From positions 59,181 to 123,180 of the forward strand of contig JANOQT010000096.1 in the NCBI GenBank assembly GCA_031415015.1: DNA of 64,000 bases, in the 5' to 3' direction. The notes beneath the pieces were generated by a model, which saw nothing but the letters and a program-made list of their open reading frames with translations, made no database searches and had not been told where the DNA came from. A program made the translations under genes and the position numbers. This stretch comes from JAUYQR01 sp031415015. GTDB lineage: Bacteria; Pseudomonadota; Alphaproteobacteria; Rhodobacterales; Rhodobacteraceae. Positions 28,149-36,590 of this stretch are shown here, one piece after another (position 1 is the first letter of the stretch; the number at the start of each line of letters is the position of its first letter).

Positions 28149-28532
28149 TCAGGGCAGATCGTCGCAGCGCCTCCAGATGTTGCGGGTTCCGTCGGCGTAA
28201 TCGAACACCAGAACCGGGCCCTTCCCATCCCCGCTCAAGGTGATCACCACCCCGTCGGTCCGCTCGTCCCCGCCCGAGCGGGTGGTCAGCCCGACGTCCA
28301 CCTTGTTCGGCTCGCCCGGAAACTCGATCAGGTCATTGACCGTCCACGACCAGCCCTCACCGATGAACGTGCCGTTCTTGACCGTGATCCGGGGCGTGCC
28401 GTCGCAAGGCAGACCCTCGGGTGCGTAAAGACCGTCAAACCCCAAAGGCAGGTCGACACCCTGCGCCAATGTCTGGCTGGCAAGAGGAACGGCAAAGGCG
28501 GCACACAGCGCAAGCGCAATTGATCTTGTCAT
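28149..28532 (-). CDS. Small exported protein of unknown function
   Basis: A 127-residue protein with a signal peptide (MTRSIALALCAAFAVPLASQ). A beta-rich domain of about 105 residues follows, with one Cys early (GLPCDGTPR) and one near the C-terminus (WRRCDDLP), a likely disulfide. I do not recognise the family. The ATG at 28530-28532 puts the signal peptide at the N-terminus; the frame extends to 28589 without support. Convergent with the acetyltransferase gene. Confidence 0.65.
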   Translation of the reverse strand: MTRSIALALCAAFAVPLASQTLAQGVDLPLGFDGLYAPEGLPCDGTPRITVKNGTFIGEGWSWTVNDLIEFPGEPNKVDVGLTTRSGGDERTDGVVITLSGDGKGPVLVFDYADGTRNIWRRCDDLP

Positions 28533-28685
28533 GGTGGCAAACCCTGCGTTGGCGGAATTGCCCCTATTGTTCGGCCAGAAACGATGCAAAGTCGAGGCGG
28601 GGAAACCTGACCATGGGCCGGCAGAATAATGAAAGAAGCCTTAAACGTCGCAGGTAAGCTGTTGATCTTATTAAAGCGGCACCCC

Positions 28686-28701
28686 TGTCCACGCGTGGAC
28701 A
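28686..28701. repeat. Perfect 16-bp palindrome TGTCC-ACGCGT-GGACA
   Basis: TGTCCACGCGTGGACA is its own reverse complement. It lies 21 bp downstream of the 3' end of tRNA-Asp, in a 190-bp stretch with no gene. It is not followed by a T-run, so it is not a classical terminator. A sister palindrome with the same TGTCC/GGACA arms occurs at 62338-62355. Confidence 0.6.
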
Positions 28702-28722
28702 CTGTGATGCTAAGGGGCGATC

Positions 28723-28799
28723 TGGCGCGGTGGACGGGGCTCGAACCCGCGACCCCCGGCGTGACAGGCCGGTACTCTAACCAACTGAGCTACCACCGC
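28723..28799 (-). tRNA. tRNA-Asp (GUC)
   Basis: A 77-nt cloverleaf on the minus strand. The acceptor stem is GCGGTGG/CCACCGC, the discriminator is G, and CCA is encoded. The D-arm is GCTCAGTTGGTTAGAGT and the anticodon stem-loop is CCGGC-CTGTCAC-GCCGG with anticodon GTC. The T-arm contains GGTTCGAGCC. Confidence 0.97.
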
Positions 28800-28885
28800 G
28801 CATCTCGCTGTCCGGAAGGTGCCCTCCGAACGTGCGCCGTCTTACGCAAGGGGTCGGGCGGCGTCAATGGGGAACGGCGGGAATT

Positions 28886-29824
28886 TCAAGTATCCGGCGC
28901 GGGAATGAACTCTGCCCTGTCGTCGGGTGGCAGCTTGAAGCGGCCATGCGCCCAGTCGCCTGCCCGCCACGCCTCTTTCGCCGCGTCGATCCGGTCACGC
29001 GACGAGGCGACAAAGTTCCACCAGATAAAGCGCGGGCCGTCCATCGTGGCCCCGCCCAGCAGCATCAGCCGCGCGCCCGCATCCCCTGCCCTGACGCTGA
29101 TCCGGTCGCCGGGACGGAAGATCAGCATCTGACCTTCGGGGAAGGTCTGGCCGGACACGGTCACCTCGCCCTGCAGGATATAGACGCCGCGGTCCTCTTG
29201 CCCGTCCGGCAGCGGGATGGCGGCGTGGGGGGCAAGGCTGGCGTCGGCGTAGAACATCTCGGACGGGGTTTCCATCGGTGCCGTCTCGCCCCAGGCGTGG
29301 CCGAGGATCAGGCGGACGGTCTTGCCCTCGCCCTCCAGCACCGGAAGCTGCGCTTCGGGGGTGTGGATGAATTCTGCCGGGTCGTCCTCCAGCGCTTTCG
29401 GCAGCGCGAGCCAGGTTTGCAGGCCGAACATCGTCTGGCCGGTCTTACGGACCGGGCCGTCGGTGCGTTCGGAATGGGTGATGCCCCAGCCGGCCTTCAT
29501 CCAGTTCACCGCACCCGGTTCGATCCACTGATCGGTGCCAAGGCTGTCGCGGTGATGCAGACGGCCTTTCAGCAGGTAGGTGACGGTGCCGAGGCCGATA
29601 TGGGGGTGCGGGCGCACGTCGATGCCGTGGCCGGTCAGAAATTCGGCCGGGCCGAACTGATCGAAAAAGATGAAGGGGCCGACCATCTGGCGCGCGGCGG
29701 AGGGCAGCGCGCGGCGAACCTCGAACCCGCCAAGGTCGCGGGCGCGGGGGATGATGACGGTCTTGATCGCATCGACGGCGCCGCCGATCGGAATCGTGGG
29801 GTCGAGGGCGGGGTTCCAGCTCAT
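28886..29824 (-). CDS. Pirin family protein
   Basis: A 312-residue bicupin of the pirin family. The N-terminal cupin carries the metal-site pattern RPHPHIGLGTVTYLL with the third His in GRLHHRD. FGLQTWLALPK and the C-terminal-cupin segment PEGQMLIFRPGDRISV follow. Bacterial pirins bind Fe or act as quercetinases, and some modulate pyruvate dehydrogenase; which applies here cannot be seen. The ATG at 29822-29824 has AAAGGAGA just upstream, which excludes the longer frame to 29965. Confidence 0.93.
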   Translation of the reverse strand: MSWNPALDPTIPIGGAVDAIKTVIIPRARDLGGFEVRRALPSAARQMVGPFIFFDQFGPAEFLTGHGIDVRPHPHIGLGTVTYLLKGRLHHRDSLGTDQWIEPGAVNWMKAGWGITHSERTDGPVRKTGQTMFGLQTWLALPKALEDDPAEFIHTPEAQLPVLEGEGKTVRLILGHAWGETAPMETPSEMFYADASLAPHAAIPLPDGQEDRGVYILQGEVTVSGQTFPEGQMLIFRPGDRISVRAGDAGARLMLLGGATMDGPRFIWWNFVASSRDRIDAAKEAWRAGDWAHGRFKLPPDDRAEFIPAPDT

Positions 29825-29939
29825 CTGCAGTCTCCTTTGGCTGAAAGGTAGGCCGGAACCAGCCGCATTGCACCCGCGATCCGCGCGCCGGCCTTGTGCG
29901 GGCACGCACGACAGCGTCTGGCCCTTCGCGGCCCGACCT

Positions 29940-30674
29940 TTACGCCTGCGCCGTCTGCGTGGCACCGGTCTGATCCGTCAATGCCGGTGTCACAATCCCC
30001 GTCAGATCGGTGGTCATATCAGCAAAATCACCAAGCAGGGCCCTGTCGGTCACCGCCTGCAGCAGTCCATGGGTTTTCAGCTGCAGCGCCGTATTGTGCC
30101 CGGTACCGGGCAGGATCGTGAGGCTGACCTGCGGGTGATCGGGCACCAGGTTTCGCTGGATGGCCTCTTCTTCGGCATCGCCGAAGATCACCACATATTC
30201 TGATTGCGCGGCGCCCCGGTCGAACGCACTTGCGATGCGGAACGCCTTGATCCGATGCCGCAACAACCGCCAGCGCCGTTCGGCAGGTACCAGCTTCGGG
30301 TCAACAACAACTTGCGGGGAGAAGGCAAGCACCCGTGCGCCCGGCAACCGACCGCCAAAGACAATTGCGCTGTAGGCCCCCAGCGACACACCCATCAACA
30401 GCACACGGTCGGCATTGACGCGGCGACGTTCGGCCTCGATCTCTTGTTCCATCAGCTCGATCAGGCCGGGATCGTTCAGCCAGCTTCGCTGCGGATCGGC
30501 CAGGTAAAGAACGTGCGCCCTGCCGCCAAGCTGCGCTGTCCTGACAAAATCAGGCTTGCCACGCTGCGACCTTATCCCGACGCCGGAAAAGACCACCACA
30601 AGCGTCCGGCCGGTTCCTTCGGCTGTCCACACGCACAGGGTGTCATCAAAGCGACGGGTGACAAGGTCGTGCAT
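29940..30674 (-). CDS. Alpha/beta-hydrolase-fold protein
   Basis: About 244 residues. The nucleophile elbow is GVSLGAYSA (G-x-S-x-G). An early strand with an oxyanion region (LVVVFSGVG) precedes it and a late His (PGTGHNTAL) completes a Ser-Asp-His triad. A substrate cannot be assigned; the family is not one I recognise precisely. The ATG at 30672-30674 is chosen because the longer frame to 30899 would run through the tRNA-Val gene. A GTG at 30677 is an alternative. Confidence 0.75.
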   Translation of the reverse strand: MHDLVTRRFDDTLCVWTAEGTGRTLVVVFSGVGIRSQRGKPDFVRTAQLGGRAHVLYLADPQRSWLNDPGLIELMEQEIEAERRRVNADRVLLMGVSLGAYSAIVFGGRLPGARVLAFSPQVVVDPKLVPAERRWRLLRHRIKAFRIASAFDRGAAQSEYVVIFGDAEEEAIQRNLVPDHPQVSLTILPGTGHNTALQLKTHGLLQAVTDRALLGDFADMTTDLTGIVTPALTDQTGATQTAQA

Positions 30675-30866
30675 CACTGTGCCTGTCTGTTCAGGGTAAG
30701 GGCCAAATCGCGGGATGACGCCGCTCCACCAGATTGGTGGATGCTGTGAACCGTCTGCAACGCTGCTGGCCTTGCAGGGCGTCGCAGCAGCTTGCCGATC
30801 TCGAGCCCAGGCCTTGGCCCCGGACCGGACTGCTTCAAGGAACGACCAGCGTGTCTGTGACCGCGC

Positions 30867-30942
30867 TGGTGGGCGGTGAGGGACTCGAACCCCCGACATT
30901 CTCGGTGTAAACGAGACGCTCTACCAACTGAGCTAACCGCCC
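30867..30942 (-). tRNA. tRNA-Val (UAC)
   Basis: A 76-nt cloverleaf on the minus strand. The acceptor stem is GGGCGGT/ACCGCCC with discriminator A and encoded CCA. The anticodon stem-loop is TCTCG-TTTACAC-CGAGA with anticodon TAC, and the T-arm contains GGTTCGAGTC. Confidence 0.97.
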
Positions 30943-31023
30943 GCCCCGTGCGCTTACAACGAGCCTGCGGGTCATTGCAAGTGGCAACCCGTAAGGCAGT
31001 TGCGAGATGGTCAGGGATAGCTG

Positions 31024-31263
31024 TCATCCGGCCTGCCCTGCGTTCTTCTGCCCTGCCCTGACATATGCGACGATAGCGTTGGCGTGCCCATGGCCGAGAC
31101 CGTGGTCGGACTTCAGCGCTGCGACAAGGTCCATATGCTTTCGGTCTCCCATCGCGGTCACCAGCGCGATCCAATGTGCAATGGGTTTGCCATAGGTCTT
31201 TTCGATTGACGGAAAGTATGAGGCAGAGCCCTTGAGGGGCGCAGGTCTTGGGGTGTCAGCCAT
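31024..31263 (-). CDS. DUF4287 domain protein
   Basis: A 79-residue protein of the DUF4287 family. The conserved blocks SYFPSIEKTYGKPIAHW and LKSDHGLGHGHANAIV are present. Function unknown; the small helical domain is widespread in bacteria. The ATG at 31261-31263 has AAGAGG upstream. It lies between two tRNA-Val genes on the same strand. Confidence 0.88.
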   Translation of the reverse strand: MADTPRPAPLKGSASYFPSIEKTYGKPIAHWIALVTAMGDRKHMDLVAALKSDHGLGHGHANAIVAYVRAGQKNAGQAG

Positions 31264-31309
31264 TAGGCCTCTTTGCACTGAGTACGGACAAGTTTGTCAC
31301 AAGCGCGCG

Positions 31310-31340
31310 AAAAATGCAAAAGGCGCGCCGGTGGGCGCGC
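31310..31340 (-). terminator. Rho-independent terminator after tRNA-Val (CAC)
   Basis: On the minus strand a GC-rich 7-bp stem (GCGCGCC paired with GGCGCGC, loop of four) is followed by TTTTGCATTTTT. It sits 15 bp after the 3' end of tRNA-Val (CAC), before the DUF4287 gene. Confidence 0.7.
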
Positions 31341-31355
31341 GCTTTTCAGAAGGAA

Positions 31356-31430
31356 TGGTGGGAGATAACGGATTTGAACCGCTGACATCTTCGATGTGAA
31401 CGAAGCGCTCTACCGCTGAGCTAATCTCCC
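31356..31430 (-). tRNA. tRNA-Val (CAC)
   Basis: A 75-nt cloverleaf on the minus strand. The acceptor stem is GGGAGAT/ATCTCCC with discriminator A and encoded CCA. The anticodon stem-loop is CTTCG-TTCACAT-CGAAG with anticodon CAC, and the T-arm contains GGTTCAAATC. Confidence 0.96.
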
Positions 31431-31456
31431 GTATTCACCCTACGGTGGCGCGGTTT

Positions 31457-31879
31457 CTAGCTATCCTCGCCGTCGTCCGCAAGAGGCTGTTTCGCATCGG
31501 CCTTGCCGCCTCCTCCAAGGCGGAGTTTCAGCGTCATGACGGCGGCACCATCCTTGCCCGCTGCCTTGGCTACACGGGCGCGGCCAAGCGGTGGCAGGAT
31601 CAGGTCGTCGCCACGTTTCAGCGCTTCGGCAAGGGCCGACAGGGTGGCTTCGACCGTCTGCTTGACCTCGGGCTTCTTGCCACCAGTGGACGCGGCCACT
31701 GCTTCAACAAGGTCCCTGAGTTTGAACGCTGCGGCCCCGGTTTTGGCATTGCTTTTGGAAACGGCTTTCACTTCCGGCTTCGCAGGCGGCGCGGACTTGG
31801 CGGGCTTTGCGGCCGGTTTGGCCTTGGCGGCGGGCTTGGCTGATTTTTCAGCGGCGGTTTTGGTCGGTCGGGATGCCAT
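31457..31879 (-). CDS. HU-family DNA-binding protein with Lys/Ala/Pro-rich N-terminal tail
   Basis: A 140-residue protein. Residues about 1-47 are low-complexity Ala/Lys/Pro (for example KPAAKAKPAAKPAK), like a histone H1 tail. Residues about 50-125 match the HU/IHF fold (FKLRDLVEAVAASTGGKKPE, then LPPLGRARV). It sits directly downstream of lon on the same strand and next to tRNA-Val, the place usually held by a plain hupB. It is probably a nucleoid protein whose tail adds DNA affinity. The usual HU arm Pro is not obvious, so DNA bending may differ. Confidence 0.82.
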   Translation of the reverse strand: MASRPTKTAAEKSAKPAAKAKPAAKPAKSAPPAKPEVKAVSKSNAKTGAAAFKLRDLVEAVAASTGGKKPEVKQTVEATLSALAEALKRGDDLILPPLGRARVAKAAGKDGAAVMTLKLRLGGGGKADAKQPLADDGEDS

Positions 31880-32063
31880 GGGGTCTTTCTGTCCGGAAAT
31901 TGGTTCGACATCAACGATAGTGCGGGAAAACGGCCAAAGCTACTGGAATCGGGTGACAACTCAGGCGAAATATTGCGCTTCAATGCGACCCAAACCACCG
32001 CCGGGCGCGTGTGTCGAGCGGACAGAGCCGAGGGTGCGTTTCGCTGATGCTAGGCAGGGTCAG

Positions 32064-32090
32064 AAAAAAGGCGCGCCTGACCGGCGCGCC
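32064..32090 (-). terminator. Rho-independent terminator of lon
   Basis: On the minus strand GGCGCGCC-GGTCA-GGCGCGCC forms a perfect 8-bp stem followed by TTTTTT, 22 bp after the lon stop codon. The remaining bases to 31880 hold the promoter region of the HU-like gene; no gene seen there. Confidence 0.88.
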
Positions 32091-32112
32091 TATTCACTTA
32101 GGGAGCCGGGCC

Positions 32113-34521
32113 TTAGTGCGCGGTCTGCGCCGGCGGAAAGATACCGCGTTCCGCCCGCGCTGCGGCTGCTTCTTCTTCCGCCGCCTCGTCCCAGTCGATC
32201 GGTTCGGGCTGACGCACCAGCGCCTGAGCCAGCACCTCGCGGACATGGGTGACCGGGATGATCTTGAGCCCCGATTTCACGTTGTCAGGGATTTCAGCGA
32301 GGTCCTTTTCGTTCTCTTCCGGGATGAAAACGGTCTTGATCCCGCCGCGCAGGGCGGCAAGCAGTTTCTCTTTCAGCCCGCCAATGGGCATCGCGTTGCC
32401 GCGCAAGGACACTTCGCCGGTCATGGCAATGTCTTTCTTGACCGGGATGCCGGTCAGGACCGACACAATGGAGGTGACCATGGCGAGACCGGCAGACGGG
32501 CCGTCTTTCGGTGTCGCGCCGTCGGGGACGTGGACGTGGATGTCCATCGTCTCGAACTTGGTGGGCTTCACCCCGATGGAGGGGCTGATCGAGCGGACGT
32601 AAGAGGCGGCCGCGTCGATGCTTTCCTTCATCACATCGCCCAGTTTGCCGGTGGTCTTCATCCGACCCTTGCCGGGCAGGCGCAGGGCTTCGATCTGCAA
32701 CAGATCACCCCCAACGCTGGTCCATGCCAGACCGGTGACGACGCCGACCTGATCCTCTTTCTCGGCCAGACCGTAGCGATACCGCTTCACCCCAAGGAAG
32801 CTTTCCAGATTTTCCGGCGTGACCACCACCGCCCCGCCCTTTTTCTTCACGATCTCGGTCACCGCTTTGCGGGCGAGCTTGGCGATTTCGCGTTCCAGGT
32901 TCCGCACGCCCGCTTCCCGCGTGTAGGTGCGGATCATTTCTTGCAGGGCTTCGTCGGTGATCCTGAATTCACCCTTGCGCAACCCGTGGCCCTTGATCTG
33001 CTTTTCGATCAGGTGGCCTTTGGCGATTTCGCGCTTTTCATCTTCGGTGTAGCCGGCCAGCGGAATGATCTCCATCCGGTCCAGCAGTGGGCTGGGCATG
33101 TTGTAGGTATTCGCGGTGGTGATGAACATCACGTTCGACAGGTCATATTCCACCTCAAGGTAATGGTCGACGAAGGTGTTGTTCTGTTCCGGGTCCAGCA
33201 CCTCCAGCAAAGCGCTGGCCGGGTCGCCACGGAAATCCTGACCCATCTTGTCGATTTCATCCAGCAAAATCAGAGGGTTAGTCGTCTTTGCCTTCTTCAG
33301 CGTCTGGATGATCTTGCCGGGCATGGAGCCGATATAAGTGCGCCGGTGGCCGCGGATTTCGGATTCGTCACGCACGCCGCCAAGCGAGATGCGGATGAAT
33401 TCGCGCCCCGTGGCCTTGGCGACCGAGCGGCCAAGCGAGGTCTTGCCGACACCCGGAGGGCCGACCAGGCAGAGGATCGGACCTTTCAACTTGGTCGAGC
33501 GGGCCTGCACTGCAAGGTATTCGACGATACGCTCTTTGACCTTGTCGAGACCGTAGTGATCGGCGTCCAGCACCTCTTGTGCTTTGAGCAGGTCTTTCTT
33601 GACGCGGGACTTCACGCCCCACGGCACGCCCAACAACCAGTCGAGGTAGTTGCGGACCACCGTGGCCTCGGCCGACATCGGCGACATCGACTTTAGCTTT
33701 TTCAGTTCGGCATCGGCCTTTTCGCGCGCCTCTTTCGAAAGGGCGGTCTTGGCGATGCGGGCCTCCAGCTCGGCCACTTCGTTCTGGCCTTCTTCGCCGT
33801 CGCCCAGTTCCTTCTGGATCGCCTTCATCTGTTCGTTGAGGTAATATTCGCGCTGGGTCCGTTCCATCTGCGTCTTGACGCGGGTCTTGATCTTTTTCTC
33901 GACCTGAAGAACGGACAACTCGCCCTGCATCTGGCCATAGATCTTTTCCAGCCGTTCAGCGACGTTGAGCGTTTCCAGCAGGTCCTGCTTCAGACCGACC
34001 TCGATGCCGAGGTGACCTGCAACCAGATCGGCAAGCCGCGCCGGTTCGCGCGTATCGGACACGGCAGCGAGGGCTTCTTCGGGGATGTTCTTCTTGACCT
34101 TTGAGTACCGCTCGAACTCTTCGCTGACGGCGCGGACCATCGCTTCCACGGCGGTCGCGTCGCCGGGCGTTTCACTCAGGGCTTCGGCGCTGGCCTCGAA
34201 GAACGAGGGGTTGTCGATGAAATCCACGATCCTGACGCGCGCCTTGCCTTCGACCAGCACCTTTACGGTGCCATCAGGAAGCTTGAGCAGCTGCAGCACA
34301 TTCGCAAGGACGCCCGTGCGGTAGATACCGTCGGACGCCGGATCATCGACCGTCGGGTCGATCTGCGACGACAGCAGGATCTGCTTGTCGTCCTGCATCA
34401 CTTCTTCCAATGCGCGCACGGATTTTTCACGGCCCACGAAGAGCGGAACGATCATGTGCGGAAACACGACGATGTCGCGCAGGGGCAGGACGGGGTAGCT
34501 TTGAGACAGCGTTTCAGTCAT
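32113..34521 (-). CDS. lon: ATP-dependent Lon protease (LonA)
   Basis: An 802-residue cytoplasmic AAA+ serine protease that degrades misfolded and regulatory proteins. It has the N-terminal LON substrate domain (YPVLPLRDIVVFPHMIVPLF), Walker A GPPGVGKTS, Walker B region LILLDEIDKMG, and sensor/arginine-finger segments. The protease domain carries the catalytic Ser in PKDGPSAGLA and a downstream Lys. The ATG at 34519-34521 is preceded by AAGGA; the frame to 34623 runs through the promoter. A possible heat-shock promoter lies about 70-100 bp upstream and a strong terminator follows. Confidence 0.98.
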   Translation of the reverse strand: MTETLSQSYPVLPLRDIVVFPHMIVPLFVGREKSVRALEEVMQDDKQILLSSQIDPTVDDPASDGIYRTGVLANVLQLLKLPDGTVKVLVEGKARVRIVDFIDNPSFFEASAEALSETPGDATAVEAMVRAVSEEFERYSKVKKNIPEEALAAVSDTREPARLADLVAGHLGIEVGLKQDLLETLNVAERLEKIYGQMQGELSVLQVEKKIKTRVKTQMERTQREYYLNEQMKAIQKELGDGEEGQNEVAELEARIAKTALSKEAREKADAELKKLKSMSPMSAEATVVRNYLDWLLGVPWGVKSRVKKDLLKAQEVLDADHYGLDKVKERIVEYLAVQARSTKLKGPILCLVGPPGVGKTSLGRSVAKATGREFIRISLGGVRDESEIRGHRRTYIGSMPGKIIQTLKKAKTTNPLILLDEIDKMGQDFRGDPASALLEVLDPEQNNTFVDHYLEVEYDLSNVMFITTANTYNMPSPLLDRMEIIPLAGYTEDEKREIAKGHLIEKQIKGHGLRKGEFRITDEALQEMIRTYTREAGVRNLEREIAKLARKAVTEIVKKKGGAVVVTPENLESFLGVKRYRYGLAEKEDQVGVVTGLAWTSVGGDLLQIEALRLPGKGRMKTTGKLGDVMKESIDAAASYVRSISPSIGVKPTKFETMDIHVHVPDGATPKDGPSAGLAMVTSIVSVLTGIPVKKDIAMTGEVSLRGNAMPIGGLKEKLLAALRGGIKTVFIPEENEKDLAEIPDNVKSGLKIIPVTHVREVLAQALVRQPEPIDWDEAAEEEAAAARAERGIFPPAQTAH

Positions 34522-34590
34522 TGCCGTTTCCTTGTCAGCGGCGGAAATCGTGGCCCCGATTGTCGGCAGCCTTCGTTTCCCCGGATGACT

Positions 34591-34620
34591 ACATTTGGAC
34601 CTTCCGATGCGGGGTTTCAA
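34591..34620 (-). promoter_or_regulatory. Possible RpoH-type promoter of lon
   Basis: On the minus strand GTTGAAAC (34613-34620 region) and CCAAATGT (34591-34598) are separated by about 15 bases. This resembles the heat-shock pattern CTTGAAA ... CCCCATnT, though the -10 element matches only partly. Lon is a classic RpoH target. Confidence 0.35.
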
Positions 34621-34688
34621 CACCAGATGTTGCAGAATAATTTCCCGACATCGCTAAAATGCAGTCCGGAAGGGTAACTAAGCACCTG

Positions 34689-35819
34689 TCAGAGCAGGTC
34701 GACGTCGCCTTGCGCCCGCATGGAGTGAAAACCCGCCACGAACCCGGCGAGGTCCCCGGCTGCGATGGCGTCGCGCAGGCCCTGCATCAAAGTCTGGTAG
34801 TAGTGCAGGTTGTGCCATGTCAGCAGCATGGAGCCGATGATCTCGTCTGATTTCACCACATGGTGCAGGTAGGCCCGGGAATAGCCGGTGCAGGCGGGGC
34901 AGGTGCAGGTCTCATCCAGGGGGCGGGGATCGTCCTTGTGGCGGGCATTGCGCAGGTTGATCTGGCCGCGCGGTGTCCAGCCCTGCCCGGTGCGGCCCGA
35001 ACGGGACGGCAGCACACAATCCATCATGTCGATGCCGCGTTCCACTGCGCCCACGATGTCGTCAGGTTTGCCGACGCCCATCAGGTAGCGAGGCTTGTCA
35101 TGCGGCAAAAAGCCGGTGGCATAGTCAAGCACGCCGAACATCGCCGCCTGCCCCTCGCCCACTGCAAGCCCGCCTACGGCATAGCCGTCAAAGCTGATGG
35201 CGGTGAGGGCCGTGGCGGATTCTTCGCGCAAATCTTGGTTGACGCCGCCTTGCATGATGCCGAACAGCGCGTGGCCAGGACGATCCCCGAACGCATCGCG
35301 CGACCGCCGCGCCCACCGCATCGACAAGCGCATGGAGGCAGCGACGGCCTCGTCAGTTGCGGGCAGTGCGGGGCATTCGTCAAAGGCCATGACGATGTCG
35401 GAGCCGAGAAGCTTCTGGATTTCCATGCTGCGTTCGGGGGTCAGCAGGTGTTTGGAGCCGTCGATATGCGAGGAAAACCGCACCCCTTCCTCGGTCAGTT
35501 TGCGCAGGGAGGCGAGGCTCATCACCTGAAAACCGCCACTATCGGTGAGGATCGGCTGGTCCCAATTCATGAAGCGGTGCAACCCGCCAAGCGCCGCGAT
35601 GCGTTCGGCGGTGGGACGCAGCATCAGGTGGTAGGTGTTGCCCAGCAGAATATCCGCCCCGGTGGCCCGGACGCTTTCGGGCAGCATCGCCTTGACGGTG
35701 GCGGCGGTACCGACCGGCATGAAGGCGGGGGTGCGAATCTCTCCCCTCGGGGTTTTGATGGCACCGGTGCGGGCCTGACCGTCTGTCGCCGCGACTTTGA
35801 AGCTGAAACCTGCCGACAT
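34689..35819 (-). CDS. tgt: Queuine tRNA-ribosyltransferase
   Basis: Exchanges G34 for preQ1 in tRNAs with GUN anticodons, the step before QueA. The 376-residue TIM barrel shows TPAFMPVGT, NTYHLMLRP, LTDSGGFQVMSL, the catalytic-Asp region (MMDCVLPSRSGR) and the Zn site CTCPACTGYSRAYLHH. The ATG at 35817-35819 reads MSAGFSFKVAAT; the longer frame to 35924 has no conserved sequence. Transcribed divergently from the TetR gene. Confidence 0.97.
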   Translation of the reverse strand: MSAGFSFKVAATDGQARTGAIKTPRGEIRTPAFMPVGTAATVKAMLPESVRATGADILLGNTYHLMLRPTAERIAALGGLHRFMNWDQPILTDSGGFQVMSLASLRKLTEEGVRFSSHIDGSKHLLTPERSMEIQKLLGSDIVMAFDECPALPATDEAVAASMRLSMRWARRSRDAFGDRPGHALFGIMQGGVNQDLREESATALTAISFDGYAVGGLAVGEGQAAMFGVLDYATGFLPHDKPRYLMGVGKPDDIVGAVERGIDMMDCVLPSRSGRTGQGWTPRGQINLRNARHKDDPRPLDETCTCPACTGYSRAYLHHVVKSDEIIGSMLLTWHNLHYYQTLMQGLRDAIAAGDLAGFVAGFHSMRAQGDVDLL

Positions 35820-35903
35820 TGCTTGATCCTGGGGTTGTCTGCCGCGTCTTTGAGCTAATTGCAGGTAAATGCCAAGCACCGGCCAGCCCGCATCGCTTTG
35901 GAC

Positions 35904-35931
35904 TTGACCTTTCCGCCCGGTCAATTAAATG
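35904..35931 (+). promoter_or_regulatory. Probable sigma-70-type promoter of tetR-RND operon
   Basis: TTGACC at 35904-35909 and TAAATG at 35926-35931, with a 16-bp spacer, give a plausible -35/-10 pair. Initiation would fall near 35938, inside the palindrome at 35935-35950. That supports an operator role and a start codon further downstream. Confidence 0.5.
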
Positions 35932-35934
35932 CGT

Positions 35935-35950
35935 GAATGAACGTTCATTC
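35935..35950. promoter_or_regulatory. Perfect 16-bp palindromic operator (TetR autoregulation)
   Basis: GAATGAACGTTCATTC is a perfect inverted repeat at the predicted transcription start of the tetR-MFP-RND operon. This size and placement are typical for TetR-family operators. It includes the first in-frame ATG (35937), which argues that this ATG is not the translation start. Confidence 0.75.
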
Positions 35951-35960
35951 CCGAGTCGAC

Positions 35961-36584
35961 ATGCGCGCCCTGACCGCCCCACTGCCCCACACCAACGCTG
36001 AAGAGCGCAGTCACGAGATCTTGTTCTCGATCCGTCAGGCATTTGCGGAAAAGGGTTTTGACGGGGCGTCGATGCAGGATCTGGCGCGGGCGGCGGGCAT
36101 GAGCGTCGGGAACTTCTATCGCTATTTCCCCTCAAAGGCCGCCATTGTGCAGGCGATGTGCAGCCTGGACCTTGCGGAAATCCAGCGCGATTTCAGCGAG
36201 ATACAAAGTTCGGACGTGCCGATGATCTGCCTGCGCGACAAGATTCTGTCGCACTTTGGCGAAGAAGCGAAGAAGGATGGTCAGCTTTGGGCGGAAATCA
36301 CTGCCGCTGCCATCCGCAAGCCCGAGATCGGCGAAGCAGCGCGGCAGATGGAAGATACTATTGTTACATTCTTAGCGACAATCTTTGCCCACGTTACCCG
36401 GCGAAGTCTGGAAGACGCACGCCAGCGGTATGAGGGACAATGCCAGATGCTGGTCATGCTGGTGAAAGCGATGGCCATGCGGACCAGTCAATGCGGGCCT
36501 GCAAATCCACCGCTGGCAGATCTGGTGGTACGGATCATCGACCAGATCCTCAGCGATATATCCAACGATTCTGTGAAGGATTAG
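35961..36584 (+). CDS. TetR/AcrR family repressor of the RND pump
   Basis: About 207 residues. The N-terminal TetR helix-turn-helix spans about residues 15-60 (EILFSIRQAFAEKGFDGASMQDLARAAGMSVGNFYRYFPSK, the canonical signature). The C-terminal ligand/dimer domain is unassigned. It precedes the MFP gene by only 6 bp and a perfect palindrome sits at the predicted promoter, so it should repress its own operon, released by a pump substrate. Start: ATG 35961 is preferred over ATG 35937, because the latter lies inside the palindrome and at or before the predicted transcription start. Confidence 0.9.
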   Translation: MRALTAPLPHTNAEERSHEILFSIRQAFAEKGFDGASMQDLARAAGMSVGNFYRYFPSKAAIVQAMCSLDLAEIQRDFSEIQSSDVPMICLRDKILSHFGEEAKKDGQLWAEITAAAIRKPEIGEAARQMEDTIVTFLATIFAHVTRRSLEDARQRYEGQCQMLVMLVKAMAMRTSQCGPANPPLADLVVRIIDQILSDISNDSVKD

Positions 36585-36590
36585 GCAGCC

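Noticed and set aside
30675..30899. N-terminal extension of the alpha/beta-hydrolase frame
   Set aside because: It would translate through the tRNA-Val (UAC) gene, and the protein fold is complete from 30674.
35937..35960. Upstream ATG as start of the TetR repressor
   Set aside because: It lies within the operator palindrome and at or before the predicted transcription start, so the ATG at 35961 is preferred.
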